Source of the DNA: Bifidobacteriaceae bacterium
GTDB lineage: Bacteria; Actinomycetota; Actinomycetes; Actinomycetales; WQXJ01
DNA length: 33,399 nt
Direction of reading: 5' to 3'
NCBI GenBank assembly: GCA_031257375.1
Contig: JAIROU010000307.1
Location: forward strand, 1-33,399
In this document: positions 1 to 6,565 of the stretch, one piece after another
How the letters are laid out: every line of letters starts with the position of its first letter
Numbering within the stretch: the stretch's first letter is position 1
Notes under the pieces: model-generated
The model's database searches: none
The model's input: the letters and a program-made list of their open reading frames with translations, nothing else
Told to the model about the DNA's origin: nothing
Program-made: the position numbers and the translations under genes

Positions 1-2
1 AA

Positions 3-107
3 GTCTGGGCCGGAACCGAATTCAAAGACGGCGAACCGGTCACCAAACCAAACCCCCAAACCACCGAAAACCAACCCGAATCCGACACCCCCATCCACAA
101 GATTTGA
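3..107 (+). CDS. C-terminal tail of an unidentified ORF entering from the left
   Basis: Frame 3 is open from the window edge to a TGA at 105-107 and encodes about 34 residues rich in Lys, Pro, Thr, Asn and Glu. The base composition is visibly lower in GC than the following gene. I do not recognise the family. It is in the same reading frame as the surface-protein ORF that follows, with only the TGA and about 13 codons between them, so this may be a junction where the start of the surface protein was replaced by other DNA. The tail may equally be a real, unrelated upstream gene. Confidence 0.35.
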   Translation, partial: VWAGTEFKDGEPVTKPNPQTTENQPESDTPIHKI

Positions 108-146
108 CAATTTCTCCTCCAACTGCTGCCCGGGGCGGAGTTGGCG

Positions 147-1622
147 GTGCCGAACCTGGAGCAGTACTCGTTCTTGGGGGCGGCGGGCACGCCAATCTGG
201 CAGGTGTCGCAGACCCAGGACTACGAGTTGCTGTGGCCGGGCTGGTCGACCGAGCACATCGCGGCCGGGACCCTGGCCGGCGGGGTCGAGTGGCGGCTCA
301 CCGCGGCGGACGGCCCGGGAGACTTCTTCTTGTACACGCAGGGCGGTTTCGGCACGGTTGACGTGCAGTTCAACACCGCCGATGCCGTCGGCGCCGCCGA
401 TTCGTTCACCATTCCGCAGGCCACCCACGCCCACGGGAATTGGGCGTTCACCGCCGAGGGCGTCTATTGCCTCGACTTCGAGCGGACGGCCGCCCTGGTC
501 GGCGGGACGCCCGTGGCGGACGCCTTCACCTTGGCGGTCGCCGTCGGCCAGACCGATCCCACGGCGGTGGACCCGGCGAACTGTGTCGCCACCCATCCGG
601 CCGCGGCGCCCGAGGCGCCCGGCGCGCCGCAGGTGTCGGTTGACGGGTCGACGGTGACTGTGTCCTGGGCCGCGCCTCCCGATGGCGGCTCGCCGCTGAC
701 CGGTTACACGGCGCGATTGCTCGGCGGGGACGCGCCGCTGGTGCGGGAAGTGGCCGCTTCGGCCGCCAGCGCCGTGTTCTCGGAGGTCCCGCCCGGCGCG
801 TACACGGCCACGGTGGTCGCGGTCAACGCCATCGGAACCTCGGCGGCATCGGAGCCGTCCGGGCCGGTCACGGTCGCGGCGGCGGAACCCGGCGATGACC
901 CGGGTGACGGGCCTGGCGACGATCCGGGCGACGATCCGGGTGACGACCCGGGTGACGGGCCGGGTGACGGGCCGGGCGACGACCCGAGCGACGGACCGGG
1001 TGATGACCCGACGGATGACCCTGGCGATGACCCGACGGATGAGCCTGGCGATGACTCGGGCGACGGGCCTGGCGATGACCCGACGGATGACCCGAGCCGG
1101 GACCAGGATGAGGACCCGGCCGACGATCCATCTGATCCGGGCGAGTCCGAGGACGAGGTCTCGCCGGTGCCAGACGCGCAGTTGGCGGACGGCGCGCGCG
1201 GCGACGTGCAGGTGTCAGGACCGGTGACGGCTGGCGGCCAGGTCACCATCACGGTCCCAGGCCACGCGGGCGAGCGGGTGCTGGTCTGGCTGCACTCGAC
1301 GCCGAGACTCCTGGCCACGGTCACCCTGGACGCGGACGGCAAAGCGGTCGTGACGGTCCCGGCCGACGCGGCCGCGGGCTCGCACAAGGTCGTGGTGCAG
1401 GCCGTTGACGGCTCGCTGGTCGGTTGGGACACTCTGCTGGTCAACGCCGCCGCCCAAGCTGCCCAACCGGACGCGGGCAAGCAGTCGTCCGGGTCCGACC
1501 AGAAGTCCCTGCCCGTGACCGGCGCCCGGTCCGGCCTGTGGATCGTGGGCGCCGCGCTCGGCCTGGTGGCCGGAAGCTTGATGCTGGCCTGGCGCCGCCG
1601 CCGCTTGAGCCAGTCGATCTGA
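147..1622 (+). CDS. LPVTG-anchored surface protein lacking its N-terminus (choice-of-anchor M / actinobacterial surface-anchored domain)
   Basis: This is the C-terminal part of a sortase substrate exposed on the cell wall. Residues 1 to about 150 match the second half of the actinobacterial surface-anchored (choice-of-anchor M) domain, including WPGWSTE and the HAHGNWAFTAEGVY stretch. A fibronectin type III-like domain follows, then a long Asp/Pro/Gly-rich spacer, a small beta-rich domain, and a terminal LPVTG motif with a hydrophobic helix and an Arg tail (sorting signal). There is no signal peptide and the front half of the anchor-M domain is absent, so the protein as encoded could not be exported normally. 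The GTG at 147 is chosen because a GGAG lies a few bases upstream; the TTG at 141 is an alternative. Family resemblance continues slightly upstream of both starts, which supports 5' truncation rather than a natural start. Related proteins are often encoded near metal ABC transporters; none is visible here. Confidence 0.75.
   Translation: MPNLEQYSFLGAAGTPIWQVSQTQDYELLWPGWSTEHIAAGTLAGGVEWRLTAADGPGDFFLYTQGGFGTVDVQFNTADAVGAADSFTIPQATHAHGNWAFTAEGVYCLDFERTAALVGGTPVADAFTLAVAVGQTDPTAVDPANCVATHPAAAPEAPGAPQVSVDGSTVTVSWAAPPDGGSPLTGYTARLLGGDAPLVREVAASAASAVFSEVPPGAYTATVVAVNAIGTSAASEPSGPVTVAAAEPGDDPGDGPGDDPGDDPGDDPGDGPGDGPGDDPSDGPGDDPTDDPGDDPTDEPGDDSGDGPGDDPTDDPSRDQDEDPADDPSDPGESEDEVSPVPDAQLADGARGDVQVSGPVTAGGQVTITVPGHAGERVLVWLHSTPRLLATVTLDADGKAVVTVPADAAAGSHKVVVQAVDGSLVGWDTLLVNAAAQAAQPDAGKQSSGSDQKSLPVTGARSGLWIVGAALGLVAGSLMLAWRRRRLSQSI
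891..1150 (+). repeat. Asp-Pro-Gly coding repeat (spacer of the surface protein)
   Basis: Short imperfect tandem units encode GDDP, GDGP, TDDP and similar tetrapeptides, giving a very acidic, probably extended stalk between the Fn3-like domain and the C-terminal domain. Such spacers commonly hold surface domains away from the peptidoglycan. The 12-base units invite slippage, so the length is likely variable between strains. Confidence 0.85.
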
Positions 1623-1638
1623 TCCGAATAGCAAGGCT

Positions 1639-1681
1639 GGGTTTCTGGGCGGGCCGCTCACGCTGGCTCGCCCAGAAACCC
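1639..1681. terminator. Bidirectional hairpin terminator between convergent genes
   Basis: The arms GGGTTTCTGGGCG and CGCCCAGAAACCC are a perfect 13-bp inverted repeat. Four further inner pairs (one G-U) follow, leaving a loop of about nine bases. It begins 17 bases after the surface-protein stop and lies 40 bases from the stop of the convergent minus-strand membrane protein, so it can serve both. There is no long T-run, which is common in GC-rich genomes. Confidence 0.8.
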
Positions 1682-1720
1682 GGTCCGGCGGGAATGACCG
1701 CGCCATCCGGCGCCGCCATC

Positions 1721-2230
1721 TCATCGGTTGGAGCCCATGGCGCCGGGTCCAAGCCGCACCGCCCGGCGCGAACGCCGCCAGACCGCCAGCGCCACGACCG
1801 CTTCGACCACCAGCATCCCGGCCATCCATACCATCACCAACTCGTGATTCCAGGTGGCCGCCTGCGCCGATGTCATGCAGCCGGAGGCGTGAGGCGTGGC
1901 GAAATCGGTGCCGTCGCAGATCGCGTATAGTCCTTGCACACTCAGTTGGGGATGCAAAAACCAGGTGAACACCGTATACGGCACACACATGTACCCAACG
2001 CGGACCAATCCGGCAGCTACCTGTCCAAGCCGGGTGCGGAACGGGTTCGGACCCTTGACCAGCATGTAAAGGCCCAGCGCCGCCGGGGCGAGCAGCCCAA
2101 TGTGTCCCGGCTTCCACAAGCCGAGCGCCTCGACCATGGAGATGCCGCCCAACCCGAGGAAAACTGGGCGGGTGTAAGGCCCCCACCACGGCGGCTCCCC
2201 GGCCCTTGGCGCCTGCGGCCAAACGGTCAC
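1721..2230 (-). CDS. Small multi-pass membrane protein, function unknown
   Basis: The 169-residue product has about four hydrophobic segments, around residues 22-40, 44-60, 72-92 and 132-152, so it is probably an inner-membrane protein. The third and fourth segments are separated by a polar loop with two Cys (in CDGTD and SGCMTS) that could lie outside the cell and form a disulfide. The C-terminus is Arg-rich, consistent with a cytoplasmic end. I do not recognise the family. The GTG start overlaps the TGA of a decayed upstream reading frame (GTGA), which suggests translational coupling to a gene that no longer exists intact. The gene converges on the terminator at 1639-1681. Confidence 0.6.
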   Translation of the reverse strand: MTVWPQAPRAGEPPWWGPYTRPVFLGLGGISMVEALGLWKPGHIGLLAPAALGLYMLVKGPNPFRTRLGQVAAGLVRVGYMCVPYTVFTWFLHPQLSVQGLYAICDGTDFATPHASGCMTSAQAATWNHELVMVWMAGMLVVEAVVALAVWRRSRRAVRLGPGAMGSNR

Positions 2231-2370
2231 CCGTCAAGCCTAGTTGTCCCTCCCCTAAAACCCCGTGTGAGCAAGCCCCGAACGTCGCGGCAGTCCATGA
2301 AGGTGTCGTTGTCCCACACAACGATGGTTTTTCCGTTGGTGGCGAATCGGTACTCGGAAAAGACACGGGT
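2227..2370 (-). pseudogene. Decayed ORF fragment upstream of the membrane protein
   Basis: A minus-strand frame without its own plausible start encodes a well-formed peptide (for example GKTIVVWDNDTFMD) ending at a TGA that overlaps the start of the membrane protein. The same frame continues upstream beyond a TGA at 2373-2371 that follows a GW dipeptide (Gly-Gly-Trp context), so a Trp-to-stop mutation may have split a longer gene. Length and family cannot be determined. Confidence 0.3.
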
Positions 2371-2498
2371 TCACCACCCATTGATTGTGGTCGCTGTTCG
2401 CCAGTCTATGCGGCCGCTAACCAGCGCGCTGAAGCCTCGGGGCGGCGCCGCAATCTTCGGCCGCCTCCCCCGCCACCAGTGCTGTCATCGAACCGTAC

Positions 2499-2517
2499 CC
2501 GTGGGGTTTCCGTGGGG
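2499..2517 (+). repeat. Copy 1 of a GTGGGG double-box repeat
   Basis: The sequence CCGTGGGGTTTCCGTGGGG contains two CCGTGGGG boxes in direct orientation. The same 19-mer, exactly or with one mismatch, occurs at 3757 and 8705. The spacing and tandem form resemble arm-type integrase-binding sites found near phage attachment sites; this is inferred only from pattern. Confidence 0.5.
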
Positions 2518-2565
2518 CAACCCCGGGGCACGCCGACGATGCATTTCGCCCCTTGGGACAGAACA

Positions 2566-2630
2566 GAAGGCGCCCGGCCTGCGCCAGGCGGCATCGGCGA
2601 GAGCGGAGGCGAGTCTGCGGTCCTTGACGC
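2566..2630 (-). pseudogene. Possible fragment of a TnpB-type transposon protein
   Basis: About 21 codons read VKDRRLASALADAAWRR and close neighbours. This resembles the conserved TnpB segment around NRxLARAISDAAW in IS200/IS605 and IS607 elements. No RuvC motif, zinc finger or transposon end can be seen around it, so this would be a small relic at most. Chance resemblance is possible. Confidence 0.25.
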
Positions 2631-2792
2631 CCTGTCTGATCAGAGGTAGACGCGCTTGCCGCAGCCTCTCGCGCGCGCCCCCCGCGGTGCCTGCCTCACC
2701 GCCCTGAGCCAAGCCCACCACCGCGCCCAACAGCCAAGCCGAAAGCTGTCCGCGCTCTTCCGAGGCCGGAAGAAGGCTGATGACCCACATCC

Positions 2793-3176
2793 CTAGGAAT
2801 TCGGCCGCTGGGGAGTTTGGCCGCCCGCGTGGAGCGTGGAACCGGCTTCGGCGAACAGTCTTGCAAGGGCGGCCCCCCACTCTGGAAGGCTCTTGGCGAG
2901 CGTGTTCCAGGTGATGTCACGGTCGATCTCGTCGTATTGGTGAATCAACCAATTGCGGTTGGCCACCGCCAGCGACCAAGACGCCCCGTCCGGTGCTGGC
3001 AGGCCGGACCGCTCAAGCCGGTTCGCCGCTTCGCCCAGTTTCATCATTAGCGAGTCGCCGGCTTCTTGGATGAGCGGGTCGGCCATGTACGCTGACTTGC
3101 CGCGCCGGACTATGTCGCTCGCGTGCCCGAGCCAGGCGCGCACATGTGCCGGTTCTTTCGCTGAGCGGGTATCCAT
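2793..3176 (-). CDS. hepT: HEPN-domain toxin, HepT-like (DUF86)
   Basis: The product of about 127 residues is the usual length for HepT ribonuclease-type toxins. The diagnostic HEPN motif RX4HXY is present as RNWLIHQY near residues 74-81, followed by an acidic DEIDRD stretch and the WNTLAKSLPEW segment typical of DUF86. In known pairs the toxin is neutralised by the MntA nucleotidyltransferase, which adds AMP units to the tyrosine of this motif. The start is the ATG at 3176, or the GTG one codon earlier, sharing bases with the stop of the upstream mntA-like gene (GTGATG), so the pair is translationally coupled with the antitoxin first. Nothing suggests inactivation. Confidence 0.85.
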   Translation of the reverse strand: MDTRSAKEPAHVRAWLGHASDIVRRGKSAYMADPLIQEAGDSLMMKLGEAANRLERSGLPAPDGASWSLAVANRNWLIHQYDEIDRDITWNTLAKSLPEWGAALARLFAEAGSTLHAGGQTPQRPNS

Positions 3177-3649
3177 CACAGCGGCACCGCCTGGTGCCTG
3201 ATGTCGTCATCGAGGCCGGGCTTCAACGCGCCGTGGGTCACCAGGTCAACGCGGCGCCCAAGGATTTGCTCGAACACCTGCTTGAGGTCGAGCAAGTCAC
3301 CGATCGTGGCCCCCTCGGGAGGCTGTGCCAACAGGTCGACGTCCGAGTCCGTCCCGGCTTGACCCCGCGCGAGTGATCCGAAGACCGCCAGCCGGGAGAA
3401 TCCCCGCTCGGCCGCTATCGCCTTGAGCACTGGAACTGCGGCTTCCAACGCCACGTCCGCGGGCAACGAGGCAAAGCCCTTCGCAGTCGCTAACCGCTGG
3501 CTCACCGCCGGCTGGCTCACCCGCAGAGTCTTGGCGATTTCAGCTTGACTCATCCCCACCGCCGCCATCGCCCGCAGCGTGGCGTGGTGGCGCGCCCGCG
3601 CCAAGAAGGCCTCCTTCTTGGCTGCCGCGATGAGCCCAGCGAAATCCAT
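3176..3649 (-). CDS. mntA: MntA-like nucleotidyltransferase antitoxin with N-terminal HTH
   Basis: The 157-residue protein has two parts. Residues about 25-60 form a helix-turn-helix (MSQAEIAKTLRVSQPAVSQR), so it probably also represses its own operon. Residues about 85-157 form a minimal nucleotidyltransferase with GSLARG at 91-96 and the metal-binding DVD at 103-105, matching the GSX10DXD signature. It should AMPylate the HepT-like partner encoded immediately downstream. MntA proteins usually lack the fused HTH, so the architecture is a variant. The ATG start has no clear Shine-Dalgarno; a TAAGCT box six bases before it would suit a leaderless transcript. Confidence 0.85.
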   Translation of the reverse strand: MDFAGLIAAAKKEAFLARARHHATLRAMAAVGMSQAEIAKTLRVSQPAVSQRLATAKGFASLPADVALEAAVPVLKAIAAERGFSRLAVFGSLARGQAGTDSDVDLLAQPPEGATIGDLLDLKQVFEQILGRRVDLVTHGALKPGLDDDIRHQAVPL

Positions 3650-3756
3650 AAGGCAAGCTTATCAGCTCTGCCGGGGTCACCGCCGAGGCCCCCCTCCCGC
3701 CTGCTGCCGGTGCCCGCGAATCAGATCTGCGGCGTTGGCGCTGGTTCGCGTCCAAT

Positions 3757-3775
3757 CCGTGGGGTTTGCGTGGGG
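3757..3775 (+). repeat. Copy 2 of the GTGGGG double-box repeat
   Basis: CCGTGGGGTTTGCGTGGGG differs from copies 1 and 3 by one base. Upstream it shares a further CGCGTCCAaTCCG stretch with copy 3 at 8695-8707, so the related block is about 28 bases. It lies between the MNT/HEPN pair and the AbiE remnant, a sensible place for an old element boundary. Confidence 0.5.
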
Positions 3776-3913
3776 GACAGATGGGCGGGGGCATCTCTGT
3801 TCGCGGTGGCTCCCGTCCATGCGGACAGAGGTCTGCGCTTGCGGCTTGGCCGGCACGGCGGTGTTGTTTCGGGGCTGCGGCGGTGGCCTTGGCTTGGCCT
3901 TGGATCGGCTGGT

Positions 3914-4553
3914 CTAGCCGGGCTCCGCGAGAGCCTTGATGAGTTGCCTGGTGAGGGCTGCGAATGCTGGGGCGATGGCGGGGTCGTCGGAGGCGGCGCG
4001 GGCCGCGAGCCGTGGGAGCGGCCGGTCTGGATCGGCGCCTTAGCGGGCGATGAACTGGACGGCATCCGTCGAGACGCGGGCGGCCCGGGGCTCGCGTCGA
4101 TGGGAGCGCAGCCCTGCGGCCAGGTTGCCTGTGTCGATGGCCTGGAGCAGCCGGAACATGTCGAGGGCGTCCTTGTCTCTCAACCGGCCAGGCTGCCGGC
4201 CCGCGTCCTGCCCGCGTTCGGCGACTTTGACGGCCTTGGCGGCCAGGAGGGCGGCCGGGTTGGCGATCCGGAGCGGGTGCGTCCTGGGGTCGCTGTCTTC
4301 GAAGGGGGCGATGAGGTTGACTGCGTTGTCGATGATCGCGGGTTCAAGGCCAGGCGCGGTCGGGCCGACGTTGTCGGCGTGGGGAGGGATTCGGGCTCCT
4401 CGGGCGTTCTTCTTGGTGGTTCCGGCCTGATGGGGCGCAACCATGATGTCGATGGCGACATCCCCGAGGCCAAGCCAGTGTCCGGGGTTCGCGCCCGCGG
4501 CGAAGCCCGCGGCGGGCGGCGACGTATTCCGGGGCGGGCATCACGGCTTCCAT
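3914..4553 (-). pseudogene. Remnant of an AbiEii-like nucleotidyltransferase (toxin partner of AbiEi)
   Basis: Three pieces in different frames reconstruct the family. The start MEAVMPAPEYVAARR overlaps the end of the abiEi-like gene. A frame change leads to a segment beginning GFAAGANPGHW, then AIDIMVAP and PAALLAAKAVKV, and a KDALDMFRLL stretch typical of the C-terminal half. A second frame change after VQFIAR, just before a TAA, leads to about 40 residues ending in LIKALAEPG and a TAG. Roughly 70 residues between the start and GFAAG, which should contain the nucleotidyltransferase active site (Gly-Ser and Asp-x-Asp), are missing. The protein is therefore catalytically dead even if the frames were restored. 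The ORF track shows the middle piece as 4040-4444. Confidence 0.7.
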
Positions 4554-5608
4554 TCTGGGTCGGTCTTGGCGAGCGCGTCCATCAGCGCGGCGGCCTGGGC
4601 CGGGAAGCGGCCGGGCAAAGTGAGCAGGTCCGCCAGCACTACGGGCAGGGGCGCCACAGGTAGTCCCGCGCGGACTTCGGGGTTGTCGAGGATGGCGAGG
4701 TCTTGGGGGGTCAGAACGATGACGTTGGCGGACGGCGGGTCGGCGCCGACCAGGCCGAGCTCGTCGGCGGCATCGGCGGCATCGGCGGCATCGGCGGCAT
4801 CGGCGGCGTACAGGACGACTTGAGTGGTTGGCAGGGTGGCCGAGACCTCGTTCGGGAGCCAGGCGTTACCCGCCGAACCGCCGCTCAGCGCGACGCCGCG
4901 CAGCGTCTTCGCCTTATCGAGAACAGGGCCGATGCCGCGCGGCGCGACATAATAGCTGGGCGCTCCGTTGGATTTGAGCAACTCGTAGTCGGCGGTCCAC
5001 CGGTCGAGCAGTCTGCGGCGGTCCACTTTCGTGACCCGGCCGACCGCGTCCCGTTCGACGGTGTTGTCTACGGCGAGCAAGGGCAGGGTCTTGGAGACGG
5101 TCCCAGGCGACACGCCTGCCAGGGCGGCCAGTTGGCGCACGCCGACGGGCGTGGACGAGCCCAGCAGCTCGCGGACGATCCGGCCCGCGCCGCGACCGTC
5201 GAGGCGGGTGATCGTCTTGTTCCCCGGTTGCGCGGGCGCCTTGGCCGCCCCTTGGGCGGTGATGGCCAGCATGGGCTGGTCGGACACGATTCGCACCCAG
5301 CCGGTGCTGTCCGCGTACGAGACGCCCGCCCGCGCCAGCGCCTCCCTGACAGCCGGCGACGCATAGGGGGCGAGGTAAATCAGCCCCGCAACGTCCGCCG
5401 GTGGCTGCGCTGCGGCTGACAGCGCGGCGGCGGGGACGGCCCCCGAGCGCCCCACGACCACCGTGAAGCGCGCGGAGACCTCCGGCGCCGACACCGTCAA
5501 CACGCTGTTTGTCTGATCCAAGCTGGCCCGCCAACCAGCCGGTAGAGACGCCCGCACCGATTGGACGGCATCCGGGACTGTTTCCTGAAACAGAGCGTTT
5601 CCTTTCAC
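4541..5608 (-). CDS. AbiEi-like antitoxin/transcriptional regulator
   Basis: The product is 355 residues from the GTG at 5608. The ORF-track start at 6046 runs back through an attachment-site remnant and is not credible. Residues about 75-110 carry the PYASPAVREALARAGVSYAD segment seen in actinobacterial AbiEi-like proteins. Residues about 142-180 form a winged HTH (VRQLAALAGVSPGTVSKTL). The C-terminal half contains a short Ala/Asp repeat (AADAADAAD) encoded by a 9-bp microsatellite. In type IV AbiE systems this protein represses the operon and counters the AbiEii nucleotidyltransferase encoded downstream; here that partner is degraded. The two reading frames overlap by 13 bp. A TATACA box about 11 bases before the GTG and the lack of a Shine-Dalgarno suggest a leaderless message. 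Confidence 0.7.
   Translation of the reverse strand: MKGNALFQETVPDAVQSVRASLPAGWRASLDQTNSVLTVSAPEVSARFTVVVGRSGAVPAAALSAAAQPPADVAGLIYLAPYASPAVREALARAGVSYADSTGWVRIVSDQPMLAITAQGAAKAPAQPGNKTITRLDGRGAGRIVRELLGSSTPVGVRQLAALAGVSPGTVSKTLPLLAVDNTVERDAVGRVTKVDRRRLLDRWTADYELLKSNGAPSYYVAPRGIGPVLDKAKTLRGVALSGGSAGNAWLPNEVSATLPTTQVVLYAADAADAADAADAADELGLVGADPPSANVIVLTPQDLAILDNPEVRAGLPVAPLPVVLADLLTLPGRFPAQAAALMDALAKTDPEWKP
4764..4807 (+). repeat. 9-bp microsatellite within the abiEi-like gene
   Basis: Four full copies plus a partial copy of TCGGCGGCA encode the Ala-Asp-Ala repeat of the regulator on the minus strand. The unit length keeps the frame, so copy changes would alter a flexible loop without breaking the gene. 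Confidence 0.85.
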
Positions 5609-5637
5609 GCGAAACAGTGTATAACGGGAAACAGGTG
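5578..5637 (-). promoter_or_regulatory. abiEi promoter with repeated CTGTTTC operator boxes
   Basis: On the minus strand the sequence CTGTTTC occurs three times around the start: before the TATACA-like -10 box, directly after it, and as a near-perfect palindrome CTGTTTCAGGAAACAG inside the first codons. AbiEi proteins are known to bind inverted repeats at their own promoter, so these are likely autoregulatory operators. No convincing -35 is visible. Confidence 0.5.
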
Positions 5638-5829
5638 ATCGCTCGCGGGGCCGCAGCACATCGATGCCGCCGCCCGGCCAGCTCCCATGATGCCTTATCG
5701 TCGGCCAAAGTGGAGTTTCGCCGGTTCCGGCGCGCCAGAATTCGGCCTGTGGGCCTTGCGTGGGAGAAACTACTCCGTAACAGATTACCGGGTCTTCAAG
5801 GCCTACGCGGGCCTGCCACCTGCGGAAAC

Positions 5830-5864
5830 GAGCCGCCTTGGGGAATCGAACCCCGGACATTCTC
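5830..5864 (-). other. Attachment-site remnant A (tRNA-Thr 3' end)
   Basis: Read on the minus strand this contains GGGGTTCGATTCCCC and AAGGCGGCTC, the T-arm and the 3' acceptor strand of a tRNA-Thr. The rest of the tRNA is absent. About 25 bases to the right (TTGATTnGCTTCCAAC and GTTTnCGTG) are shared with site C, and about 90 bases to the left (from CAGAATTC) are shared with site B. This is what repeated site-specific integration at a tRNA 3' end leaves behind. Confidence 0.65.
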
Positions 5865-5978
5865 AGCGGTTGATTGGCTTCCAACGGTTTGCGTGCCAGG
5901 CGGAACGTTCTGAGCGACGCCCAAATTCGGCCGCGTTGGGCGCCAATCCCTGGAACCCCGCTGCGTGTGGGCGGCCAG

Positions 5979-6254
5979 TCAATCCAGCCGGCTGCCTTCA
6001 TCGTCTGCGGGCGCCGAGGCCAGGTCCAGCTCGACTGCCCGATCAATCAGCCAGCGCTCGATGATCGTTTGTCGGTCGGTGCCTTCCGCGTCAGCCGCCA
6101 GGTCGATCGACGCCACCAGGGCTGCGGAAAGCAGCACGCTGACGTACTGGTCGTCGGCATCGCGCTTCGCGCTGCCGAGGTCAACGTATTCGTAGAACTC
6201 GTCACTTGCCTCATCGAACAACCGGTCGAGTTCGTCAGCGTCGATTTCTTTCAT
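5979..6254 (-). CDS. brnA: BrnA-like ribbon-helix-helix antitoxin (left module)
   Basis: The 91-residue protein has an acidic N-terminus (DELDRLFDEASDE) and a ribbon-helix-helix region (VSVLLSAALVASIDLAADAEG, then IIERWLIDRAVEL), typical of BrnA/CopG-type antitoxins that bind both DNA and a BrnT toxin. It is clearly paralogous to the plus-strand copy at 8175-8420. Its ATG lies 20 bases inside the end of the brnT-like reading frame, so translation is coupled. The partner in this copy is frameshifted. It is the last gene of the minus-strand DUF4417-brnT-brnA module. Confidence 0.8.
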   Translation of the reverse strand: MKEIDADELDRLFDEASDEFYEYVDLGSAKRDADDQYVSVLLSAALVASIDLAADAEGTDRQTIIERWLIDRAVELDLASAPADDEGSRLD

Positions 6255-6565
6255 AGTATTGCCGTACCTCCCTCTGAGTCGCTAGTCGTACTGAAATCAG
6301 CAGCACGGCATCGCCGCGTGGCGTCCAAAAGGCCGCATAGATTCTGTTCTCCAGCCGGGCAAGACGCAGGAACCGAGTCTCCGACGGATACTTGGCAGAG
6401 TCGTCGAACCCTAGTCTGTCGCGCCAAAGACGCTGCGCCCGCTCGAAATCGATCCCGTGTTTCGCGCGGTTGGCTCGGCTCTTGCCCGGGTCGTACTCGA
6501 AAACAGGGGTGCCACGGTGCGGGCGCTGGCCGGGGGGGACCGCTCAGCTCGCCTCGCCCGCCCAT
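6235..6565 (-). pseudogene. brnT: BrnT-like toxin, frameshifted (left module)
   Basis: The minus strand from about 6515 to 6235 encodes a good BrnT body: FEYDPGKSRANRAKHGIDFE, then AAFWTPRGDAVLLISVR, ending RNRR. In that frame there is no start codon before an upstream TGA. The ATG at 6565, which overlaps the DUF4417 stop (TGATG) exactly as in the right-hand copy (TAATG), starts the MGGRG N-terminus but is one base out of frame. The switch falls at a TTTT run just before the FEYDP codons. Deleting one base would restore a protein colinear with the intact copy at 7868. It is thus a single-frameshift pseudogene, a sequencing error or, less likely, programmed slippage. Confidence 0.75.

Noticed and set aside
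891-1150. Possible CRISPR-like array
   Set aside because: Units are 12 bases, contiguous and in frame with a coding sequence; no spacers.
704-1480. 258-residue minus-strand ORF rich in Ser-Pro-Gly repeats
   Set aside because: The repeats are the complement of the Asp-Pro-Gly codons of the surface protein; no ribosome site.
1215-2381. 388-residue minus-strand ORF
   Set aside because: It crosses the terminator hairpin and is antisense to the surface gene and frame-shadow of the membrane protein; composition is Arg/Gly/Pro-rich as expected for a shadow in GC-rich DNA.
3545-4663. 372-residue plus-strand ORF
   Set aside because: Opposite to the MNT gene and AbiE pair, both of which have clear family motifs.
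5609-6046. N-terminal extension of the AbiEi-like ORF to 6046
   Set aside because: It translates the tRNA-Thr fragment and its flank; the promoter and operator boxes lie downstream of it.
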